Shown here: positions 48,001 through 60,000 of the stretch, one piece after another
Position numbering within the stretch: position 1 is the first letter of the stretch
Layout of the letters: every line of letters starts with the position of its first letter
Origin: Amphiura filiformis
Taxonomy: Eukaryota; Echinodermata; Ophiuroidea; Amphilepidida; Amphiuridae
DNA: 64,000 bases
Direction: 5' to 3'
NCBI RefSeq assembly: GCF_039555335.1
Contig: NC_092647.1
Location: 14,556,094-14,620,093, forward strand
The notes under the pieces: model-generated
What the model was told of the DNA's origin: nothing
Database searches by the model: none
The model's input: the letters and a program-made list of their open reading frames with translations, nothing else
Position numbers and translations under genes: made by a program

Positions 48001-51000
48001 CTTACCGTACTGACTCGAGTATAATCCCACCCCGCTTTTGGGTGAACATTTTTCAAAATTGGGGTGGGACTATACACTAATTAAAAAAAGAAAGTTTTTA
48101 AGTTATTTATTTTTTCGGCTTTGGAGTGTCCCTGGACCTAGAGCTAAATGCTGGGATCATTCATGGTTGATTTTTAAAAATAAATCATTAATAGAGTATG
48201 ACATGAGTACAAATTTATTCAAAACACATAGGCCTGCAATTTTTTTTAAATCAACCATGAATGATCCCAGCATTTAGCTCTAGGTCCAGGGACACTCCAA
48301 AGCTGAAAAAATAAATAACTTAAAAAAAAAAAAAAATTTGGTGGTGGGACTTAACTCAAAGGTGGGACTTTACTCGCGTCAGTACGGTATTATGAGAATG
48401 AACCATGAGATTATGGTGGTAGCTAGTTGGGGTATGAATCAATAAATTTCAGTCTGCAAACCACCCCCTCCCCAAACTTTTTTTAGATTACTGAGCATCC
48501 TGGCAGGAAAAAATTGGGTCAACAATTCAGTGAAATAAAGACACACATTGTTAAAATAAAAAATACCCTCTGGGGAATGTTTTATACTCCTAAGATGAAA
48601 TATTCACAATTGAAAGGATCCAAAAATGGAATATACCCCTTCATCAAAATGCTTAAGGAAGACCCTGATGCAAATGATCAATTTATGTGCGCATCCTTCA
48701 CAATATTTCTCAGTTCTAAAGGAAAAATATTTATATTTTCAAAATAGCCTCAAAACAACAATTATAAAGTGCAGTTTGCCCTAATAACATCCAAATAATG
48801 ATACTCAAGTTTTGGGAGAGATTTAAAATACAATAATTTCACACTAATTACTTGGCTACTTTGACATCTTCACTATGGCTAAGTTACTGCAGATATTTCA
48901 AAGATTAAAACATGTTTCAACATAAAAACTTATTTGGGGAGTCTACTTGAAACCAACGGCAATCATTATTCTGACAAAATCATTTTAATTTGTTTTGCCC
49001 ACTTCCTTCACATAATGTGACGTGGTATATCAATAAGAGACACTTTTGGGCAGGTAATCAATTTTGAGTGTTTTACAAATCTTAAATTAAGAGATATTTT
49101 GCTCCACAACACCGTTTTCTCCAATGTAGTCGGACATTCCTAAGCGAAGATATTGAGTTAGTAAGTTATGGTATTATAAAATTGGAAGGTGAGATATGGG
49201 CCTTTAAAAACATTATTGACAATGTTGTGACTAGGAATGACCTTGAAATATGTCTGAAAAAATACAAGATGCCAGTTATATTCCAGTCTGAAACTGTCAG
49301 ACAACATTATTAACAGCACAAATTTGCAACAAACCCAAATTGTGAAAAAATCACCCGGCCAGATTTTGTTCTATTTCTCCATTTACGATCCTGCCCAAAA
49401 GTGTCTCCTTTCGATATACCACGTCATAACAAATAACAAATCTTGGGGAGTGTGTAAAGCCAAATATAACTAATAATTAGCCCACACACTTAAGAAATCA
49501 AAACTCCAATTTACGTCAACCTGTAGTCAAATTTCATAGATTGTGATTTATAGTTAACATTTTAGGAATTGAACACCAGATTCATGGTATAGTTAACCAA
49601 ATTTAATCAGAGACAAGTGCCACCCACAAAATATAATATTTTTTAAAATTTCTTAATTAGGTGTGGATGGATTTTAAAGGTTAAACATTTATCTTTCAGT
49701 TTTTGTTATATATGATGTGATCAAGAAAAATCAGTCAGAAGTCAGAAATATTGATTTTCAGATATCACCAAACAAAGGAAATAATTTGGTTGCCTATTGT
49801 TTTGGAAACACTTTCACTTTTCACATCTTTGGAACTAAAATGTTCAATTTCAATGCAATCATAAGAAAACTGAAAATAATATATGCCCGACTTCAGACTG
49901 ATTTTGCTTGATCACACCACAAATAGTTGAGACTAAATTGAAATTTAAGTAGAACGCACGTACGTAGGGCCTACGTGCGTTCTTCTTAAATTTCAATTAG
50001 CCCATGTCGTAGGCCTAATTACTAGGAATCGGACAAACACAGACAGGATATAGAAATTTATCAAAAATTGATTTTCTTTGAAGCTTAATAATTTTAGAAA
50101 AAGAATTATTCTTTCTTTTCAAAGAAAAATACATTTCATAAAGAGTTGAACTTGTAAAAAGTGAGTTGCAAAATGCTGCCAAAGTTACCTTTGTCAAGTT
50201 GCCCCCTTTTATGGTATCTGATATCAGCTCTTACTGAGAGACCAATAAACTACCTGATATCAGCAGTAGATAAAGAGACTGATAAACTACCTGATATCAG
50301 CAGTAGGTAAGAGACTGATAAACTATGTGGTATCAGCAGTAGGCAAGAGACTGATAAACTACATGGTATCAGCAGTAGGTAAGAGACTGATCAACTACCT
50401 GATTACAGCAGTAGATAAAGAGACTGATAAACTACCTTATATCTGAAGTATATAAGAGACTGATAAACTACCTGATATCAGCAGTCAGTAAGAGACTGAT
50501 AAACTACCTGATATCAGCAGTCGGTAAGAGACTGACAAACTACCTGATTACAGCAGTAGATAAAGAGACTGATAAACTACCTTATATCTGCAGTATATAA
50601 GAGACTGATAAACTACCTGATATCAGCAGTCGATAAGAGACTGATAAACTACCTGATATCAGCAGTAGATAAAGACACTGATAAACTACCTCATATCTGC
50701 AGTAGATAAGAGATAAGAGACTGATAAACTACTTAATATCAGCAGTAGATAAAGAGACTGATAAACTACCTTATATCTGCAGTATATAAGAGACTGATAA
50801 ACTACCTGATATCAGCAGTAGATAAAGACACTGATAAACTACCTCATATCTGCAGTAGATAAGAGATAAGAGACTGATAAACTACTTAATATCAGCAGTA
50901 GATAGGAGACTGATAAACTATCTGATATCTGCAGTATATATCAGTAGAAGATAAGAGGCTGATAAACTACCCGATATCAGCAGTAGATAAGAGACTGATA

Positions 51001-54000
51001 AACTACCTGATTACAGCAGAAGATAAAGAGACTGATAAACTACCTCATATCTGATGCAGTAGATAAGAGACTGATAAACTACCTAATATCAGCTGTCGGT
51101 AGGAGACTGATAAACTACCTGATATCAGCAGTAGATAAAGAGACTGATAAACTACCTTATATCTGCAGTAGATAAGAGACTGATAAACTACCTGATATCA
51201 GCAGTAGATAAGAGACTGATAAACTACCTGATATCAGCAGTAGATAAGAGACTGATAAACTACCTGGTATCAGCAGTAGGTAAGAGACTGATAAACTACC
51301 TGGTATCAGCAGTAGATAAAGAGACTGATAAACTACCTCATATCTGCAGTAGATAAGAGACTGATAAACTACCTGATATCAGCAGTAGATAAGAGACTAA
51401 TAAACTACCTGATATCAGCAGTAGGTAAGAGACTGATAAACTTCCTGATATCAGCAGTAGATAAAAAGAGACTGACAAACTACCTCATATCTGCAGTAGA
51501 TAAGAGACTGATAAACTACTTAATATCAGCAGTAGATAGGAGACTGATAAACTACCTGATATCTGCAGTAGATATCAGCAGAAGATAAGAGGCTGATAAA
51601 CTACCTGATATCAGCAGTAGATAAGAGACTGTGGCGGGAGAGCGTGGCGCAATGGTTAGGGTACTTGCCTTTAGTGCATGAGGTCCGGATTTGATTCCCG
51701 GCGGTGGCGATTTGCTGGGATATTGACTTGGAAAAAAAAAGTCTGAAATTAATTGGCAACTTCTGTAGATTAAATTCAGACTTCCGCTCTCAACATGGTT
51801 CATTTACAGTTGGGTAAATGAATCATGAAAGTACTCCGTCCTTCGGAGGGGACGTTAAGCCGTCGGTCCCGTGTACAGAGAGCCATACCTGTACATGTAT
51901 CTCGCAGCCAGTTTCGAAGAAAGTAGGGTGTTAACCCCTGACTGTTCCCAACCCGTCCCGGTGTTCAAATGGACTCCACTGGAAATAAGCTTCAATAAAG
52001 GCTTTCTTGGGTTATCCAGGGTTGTCAAAACCCGAACAAATCAAATCAAATCAAAACTGATAAACTACCTGATACCTGCAGTAGATATCAGCAGAAGCTA
52101 ATCAGGTAAGAGACTGATTAACGCGGCTGTGTACTCTAGCCATTGTTTCTTTCTCAAAATTGAGTTTTTATGATATGTTTGTACCTTGTTATGTTTTTTA
52201 TAAATACAAGGAATGAAAATCCAGATTTGTAAACTCCAACTGCAATATTTTAAGGATTTTATTACACTATTCCACTCGTGTTTGAAATTGAAAAGGAAAG
52301 AAAATCTTTGTTGTACCAGCAAGGTACACGCTGCAAGAACAACTCATCGCGTTGCGTATCGCGCAATTTGTTCCCGCACAAACACGCAACCCATACACGA
52401 CGCTTATCTGCATGCGCCGGCGCATCTTATGGAAACACCACGGAAGCACTGATTTCACAAAAACCTAGTGGTCAAATGGCTCCGTTTAGCTGATAAAATG
52501 TGGGTTTTTTCAAGTTCTTTCCCCGATTTAAATATCAAGTTATGAATGGATTTCGCTCAAACTTCTCAAGGGGCTGTGGATTTACCCGATGTTCACGTAA
52601 TATAAGTTACAAAAACGAAAACTGTCGCATTCTCCTGTGAGATTCGATGAAAGTGCAAAATGTGACCACTTTAAACTTCAACGGCCATTATTTCAATGTT
52701 CATTTTCTCGGTAAAATGACGATTTAGGTACACGATAACTCAATAAATACAGCATCTATAGGTAAGCAAATATGATCATCGTAAAAAGCATGATCGACTC
52801 AAGAAACAGTTTTCTAATTTTTTTATTTTGGTCTATTTCCGATTTTGGGCATCATTTTGTGCAAATAGGCGTTTTTGAATTTTAAAAAGTTCATTTTGAT
52901 GCCTTATATGGTCAATATCTCAAAAAACAAGGCCAATATCAAAAAAATAAAAAAACCGTTTTTGGAATGGAGCCTCAAGATTGAGCTAAAAACAAAATAA
53001 AATATTTTGGAAAAAGTGTTTTTTTGTTATGATGTACCTAACAAATATTGCCAAAAACTCACTTTTTGTGATTTTCTTCAAAATTGTTGTTTTACCCCAA
53101 ATCTGTATTTATATTAAGATTTATTGATGTCTTGCCTTCATAAAAATGTATACTTTTATATGTTTTATGCTGAATAATTACAAAGTTATTGCACTTTTAC
53201 TACATGCATGTCTGAGAGTACACAGCCACCTTAACTACCTGGTATCAGCAGTAGATAAGAGACTGATGAACTACCTGGTATCAGCAGTAGATAAGAGACT
53301 GATGAACTACCTGGTATCAGCAGTAGATAAGAGACTGATGAACTACCTGGTATCAGCAGTAGATAAGAGACTGATGAACTACCTGGTATCAGCAGTAGAT
53401 AAGAGACTGATGAACTACCTAATATCAGCAGTAGATATGAGACTAATAAACTACCTGATATCAGCAGTAGGTAAGACACTAATAAACTACCTAATATCAG
53501 CAGTAAATAAGAGACTGATAAACTACCTGAAATTTACCTTGATTATGGCTATATGAGTGTAAACAAATATTGGAAATAGGAGGAAGAACTCAGAACAACT
53601 TTCACAAGAATCAGGGGGTAGTAGCAGTATATTAATGCCATCCTGTATAGTCAGTCAGGGAATCAAGAGCCTGTACCCCAGTGAGTGGTGCAGCCAGGGC
53701 TTTTTCACAGAGTGGAAAGGGGGCAAGACAAGGGAACTTTCAAGGGGCAAAAAATGGGGAAAAAAGCCTAAAATCTCAAATATCAAGGCAGCCAGAACCC
53801 CAAAAGGGCTGGGGCAGACTTCTCATGGGTGTATGTGTGTCGGGCAGGGTAGAGCAGCTGCTTATCCCCACCCCTGCCTAAGCAACTGCTGTCTCCTAAG
53901 TATGAAATCCTGCCCATGTTATGGCTGATCAAAGGACCTGTATGTTCATGATATCCCCCCCCCCAAAAAAAAACCCCAACAGAATGACGTTGACATTACA

Positions 54001-57000
54001 ACACAGTGGCCTATGGATCATAATTGGAATCAAGTGGAATTTTGTGAATAAACTTTTTTGTAGATACCTACTCAAACATATACAATAAAAAGAGGATGCT
54101 AGAATCACAAAATACTCCTTTGAGGGAGAAAAATGATAAAGGTCCACTTTTCTTGTAAAGCTGTTAAAATATCCTAAAAAAAGACCATTTTGTCAGTCCA
54201 CCTTCTGCACAAAAGGTATTTTTCCCAATAAAAAGGTCAAGCATTCCCCAATATAAATCCTTGTATGATTGCCTCTCACAGCCACTGGATTCAATTACCA
54301 TTTTAGAAAAAAAAAGAATATTGCGTGATAGTTCATCTAATTTCCGTAATTATATAAAGTCACACCATGTTAATGATATCCTACACTGTATACGATACAT
54401 TCTGATTTATGAGCAAGATAGATCGAAATTTACCATGGAAACTTAAAGCCATATTGTAACATTTCCATGAAAAGTATTTCTTTTCCATAAAATGTTTTAT
54501 TGTCAGACATGCGACCCCTTTTAATTTTTGAGCCGAACAACTGAGGTGAAGCAAAGAAAATTGGTCCGAGTTGAAATGACATTTACTAAATGATTATTTT
54601 GTGATCCTAGCATCCTCTTGTTATGAAGATCTCCAGTCCAGCAGATATCCATAAAATAAGCTTATTTCCAAAATGTCAGTTGATTCTGATTTTGCGTTTG
54701 CGAGTTATGCATGATTATGAGTATTACACTGCTCCATACACAATGTGTAAGAATTTTTTTTGTACATAAACATTATGTAGCCAGAGGTTTCCAGTGGTAT
54801 AAAATTCTGAGTGTTATAAAAATCTCATAAAAATCTGAGAGAAAATTTTTTTGAGAAAAGTGGGGGGATGATGGGGGATATGAGGTCGTAACCCAATTTT
54901 GCACAAAAATGTCTCTGAAGTGGCTTTAATTTTAATCATGTGCACCTTTCTCTGTGAGCCCCATAATGATGGATTACTAGCGAGCTTGGATATATTATTG
55001 GAAATTTGATCATTGTAATAACACATTTTAATCAGGGTAACTATACACCGGATATACATCATGCATTTTGAAGAATAACCCATGGCCGTTACCATGTTTG
55101 GTCAAATTTTTACCGCAATAAATACCGAGTTACGCCCGCTTAAATTCACAAACGTAACTTATATTGAGTCATTAGTATAATTCTTGGTACCGTTAATATC
55201 TGGAATTAATGGTATCATTTAATGGTACCGTTAGTACCAGGAATTATGAATAGACATCAGTGGGATATACTGACAAGCGACCAGCTGCACTCCAAATTTG
55301 AGGCTTGTCACACACGTTATAAATCAGATATGGCAACACTCATTATATTACACCTGTAACAGGAACTTCCATTAATATGACAAATTAACTGAACTGATGC
55401 AATTATTCTAACCATAGCAGTATAGTATTATAATGCTCATGTAATGTAGCTATACAATTATTGTGTAATACTGTAACTTAGTGTAAGTATTCTGGTTTTA
55501 TAATTTTCAACCATTTTCCTCTATTTTGATAAGTTCAGACACAAATCACAAAATATCCAAAAGCTGCCTCACTTTTTTGTGTTATATCAATTGTTAATGT
55601 TATTGTATGTAATAAGCTCAGTGGCAGCACCAGGAATTTTTCCCAGTGGTCGGGCATGAGGCGCAAAAATAATTTCAGGTGGGCAAAATCAACAAATTTT
55701 GCCCAAAATTACCGAAAGTAAATTGCAAAAAGTGGAAATTTGTATAATTTGGGGTTTTTGACTTGAAAGTCTGTGGCAAACTGGGGGCAAGAAAAATATT
55801 TGGGGGGGTACAATTAGAAAATTTACATTACATTACAATATGAAATAACTCTCAAACAACATTAAAGGAAGTCACAACTTTTTGCCTTATTTGTTAGCAA
55901 AATAATTATCAAGTATAAATCACATGGTTTTATTTCAAACAAACTCATATTGACCATAAAAACTAATAAAAACAGCCGGCTGTCAAATTCCTACGCCGAA
56001 ATTGTTTACTGCAATGACGTAATGATTGTTTGCGCTCAATTGTCGTCAGCCTTCATTGTATTACTGGGATGTCATTGCACCAGATAATTTCAGTGCCTGG
56101 GAATTTGGAATATCGCATGTTGAAACTGATCCTCCTCTGCAGAAGATTGGCATCAAGGAAAACTCATATTATTCTTACTACCCAGTAAATTTTATGCCTT
56201 AGATAGGTTTGGTTTTAGTTAGTATGAACATAAATGAGATAGTAGGCAGTGTGTCATCCTATGAGCATGTACCATTCTATGGGTCAATGCGGTACACATT
56301 TTAGGCATCTTATATCCAAATTGCTTTAGTGATTGAACTAATAAGAATTTTGGGTAATGGGCATCAAGGTCAGTGCGTCGACGTGGGGGGGTTAAGGGGT
56401 GCATTAGCCCCTGGGCCCTGGGTCCTAGGGGGGCCCATAAAATTAAAGAAAACATACATTAATGGGCCCATAAAAGCAAAGAAAAGACATCTCAGGGGGA
56501 CCCCGTAAAAAAGGGGCCCTGTGCGCTCATTTTACCCCGGGCCCGTATTAATGGGTCTCGGCGGTACTGATCAAGGTAAAAACATGTAATTATTACCAAG
56601 GGCAAATTTTGTGACCCCCCTCTCGGCTCACCCAGGGTGCTGCCCCTGTAATCATATCAGGCCATGTAGTCATGCACTAACTTTTGGTAATGCCGAAAAC
56701 ACCATACACCATATCTCTAGTACACTTGGTTATGAAATTTTTTTATTGGTTATGAAAATTTTATAATTTCTCCCCACTTTTTTTTCCACATTTCATTTCA
56801 AAATCAAAATTGTTGAGGGATTCCTGACATAATTTTCAAATCTCTTACCTTCATATAATATTGGTATACCATGACGATATAACATCACAGCAGGTACTTT
56901 TGGTAATCCTAACTGTCTCACCAGGTTGATATCATTGGTTTTATACACACCAATAGAAGGGTTGCTTCTATAGTGATCAAATACACTCTGGTAGTGTGGT

Positions 57001-60000
57001 TCCAAGTCTTTACATCTTATACACCCAATAGTACCTAGAGAGAGAGAGAGAGAGAGGGGGAGAAAACACCAGGTTAATATCATTGGTTTTATACACAACA
57101 ATAGAAGGGTTACTTCTATACACTCTGGTAGTGTGGTTCCAAGTCTTTACATCTTATGCACCCAACAGTGCCTAGAGAGAGAAAAAACACCAGGTTGATA
57201 TCATTGGTTTTATACACATCAATAGAAGGGTTGCTTCTACACAGTGGTTGTGCCAGGATGTTTTGGGGGAGGGGGGGGGGCATAGAGGGAAAGTGAATTT
57301 CAGGGGGGGTAAAATCAACAAATTTTGAGCAAAATTACCACAAAAAGTGGACATTTTCATAACGGGAGGAGGGCAAGAGTTCTGACTGGGGGGTATTCCC
57401 CCCTCATCCATTATCAATGAAAACTGACGGGTACCAATCATTTTGATATAGCTTGCATATCAAAAACATTTGTGAGACTCTTCAGTTTCAATAATTTGGG
57501 TTAGTTTAAATATTGGTTTTATCACCATGCAGTGGTTGGGAATTTTTAACTATTCACATTAATGTTGTATATTTCACAATATCACCCAACCATGATGGCA
57601 AAACACTTTTACTGATAGTCTTGCCTATTGATTCCAGTCTCTTCCATATGGCATGTAGTACAGGGTGGTTCAATAAATTCCACACTCTATCATTTGCTAG
57701 TTACTCTGATAACAGCTGTACTGAGATAGATGTGGCCTTTTCTGATTTGTTAGTTCTTCAACATGTGTTAATAATTGCATTGATATATTTGTCATAGGTT
57801 TATGATCACTTACAATACATATGTGTGTAAATGCATGCTAATTATCTTCTGTTTTTGAATCCATTTTAAATTGGAAGGAAATGAAAAGCACTGTTTAATA
57901 TAAACTAAATTTAATATTCAACTTACCTGAAGTAATCATAATTCACCGAAGTAAAAATGGTACATTTTTTGTTTGTTTGAACATATACTTCATGGTTTTT
58001 TCTGTATTTTATGCTAGTTTGTTTGTTTCTTTCTTTCTTTCAGTTTTTAAAAAATAGAAAAATTTGTCTTTGCAAAAGACAAAACTTTTATTTAGTTTGA
58101 ACTTTTATATGATTATTTTGCAAATCAAATAAATCATACAGAAGCATTATTTCAGAATTCAATTATCATTAATTATTATTTCATTTTAAAATGACTAGCG
58201 GGATATACCCGCGCTTCGCGCGGGTCCCCGCTAGATGAGTAAATGGGAGCGTTCACAATAACAGGAAAAATTACTGAACAGGTAGAATCATTGAAAAGGT
58301 ACATTTTTATTTATCTAAATCTGTCTATTCTAACATTTTTAGTTTCCTCTGCTTAGCTTGTGATTTTCCGTTTCCATGTTATTTATTTATTTAACCCAGT
58401 TCCCATTATTTTCTAAATCTGTTCTTTCTTACATTTCCCTTTTAGCATCTTTTTTTATTTGCTGCTTGTGATTTCCTGTTTCCATGTTTTTTTAAAATTC
58501 TGTTCTCATTATTTTAGCTTCTTTTTTTCTTACATTTCCTGAATAGTTTTTTACACAGCCGTGACGTTAGTCACGGCTGTGTCTTTTTTCTTACAGGTTC
58601 TTTCTTTCTTTCTTAGTCTAGCGAGCGCTGCTAGACTCCTGTTTCTGGGCTTATTTCTTTCTTCTTCTTCTTCTTCTGTCAACATTTGATATAATTTGCT
58701 CTAGCTCCTTCATTATTTGACCGATTATGACCAAACTTGCGCACAAGCTCAACTACCCCAGCCTTTACATATGACATGACCTATTTGGGGTCAAACGTCA
58801 CGCATGAGTAATTTTGGCTAAAAATGTGATTTTTACCAAAAATGCTTCTTCTCCTACAGATTACATGGTAGAGTATCGAGATTTGGACATTTACCTTGGC
58901 TATAGCCGGGGCCTATGGGGTCCTCACAGATTTGGGGTCAAAGGTCATTAAGAGGGTATTTCCGGCACATAACCAAATACCTTCAAAATGCTTCTTTTCC
59001 TACAGATTCTATGGTACAGAGATGCGACTGACACATATGCATTGACATTAGTTGGTGTCTATGGGGTCCTCACAGATTTTGAGTTCAAGGTCAAACAGGG
59101 GACAAAATGGTTGATTACTGAAAATCACTTTAAAATTCAATATTTTCTGCATATTACGTGCTGTGATCATTAGAATAATGCCAAAAGGGCTCTAGCATTA
59201 TGTTCATGTACGATTGTAATCAGATTTGGCTTAAACATGGAGGAGGGGTCTGTTTTGGGGTCAAAAGGGGTCAAATTCTAATATTTGTCCAATTTAGATG
59301 AAAATTAGTATATGTGATCTTGATATGATTCAAAATATATTGGAGGTCATTTCAAGGTCACCAGAGGTCAACTAAAGGTCAAAAGGGGTCAAATTACAAA
59401 GTTTATTCAATTTGAATGAAAATTAGTATATGTTATGTGGATATGATGCAAAATGTGGTGAAGGTCATTTCAAGGTCATCAGATGTCATTTCAAGGTCAC
59501 GGCTAGACTTCGCAGCCTTACTAAGGATGCAATATATCTAGTTTCTTCTTTCTTCTTTCTGCCGACCACTACATTTGCTCTAGCACTTAGATGCTTGCAC
59601 CGATTTTGACCTAACTTGGTCACAACCATCATTGAACATGCCCCTACATGTCACATGAAATTCGTGGGGTCAAAGGTCAAGCAGGGGTCATAGGGGTCAA
59701 AACGTGATTTCAACTCAAAATGCTTCTTCTCTCACAGATTACGTGGAGAGTGACACCACTTGCACACATGCATTGTTATTATCCAGTGTCTATGGGGTCC
59801 TCACAGATTTGGGGTCAAAGGTCATTAAGGGGTCACTTCCGTAAAAAAAACGAAAAACCTTCAAAAATGTTTATTTGCTAAGAAAAACATAAGACAGTAA
59901 CGGTATGTTCACACATAAATTGTGGTTACCCTGTGTATATGTGGTATTTTTTTATTTAGGGTCAAAGGTCATTAAGGGGCCACTTCCGGTATAAAACGAA

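Larger units (their letters stand above)
50222..53530 (+). repeat. 36-bp minisatellite, array 2, interrupted
   Basis: The unit gagactgataaactacctga, then tatcagcagtagataa, is seen at 50222-51631, 52058-52117 and 53231-53530, interrupted by a SINE and a TTAA element. The core aactacctg-tatcagcagtagata is shared with array 1. The last part is nearly uniform and gives a 12-residue repeat frame (L-M-N-Y-L-V-S-A-V-D-K-R), a by-product of the repeat. Confidence 0.92.
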
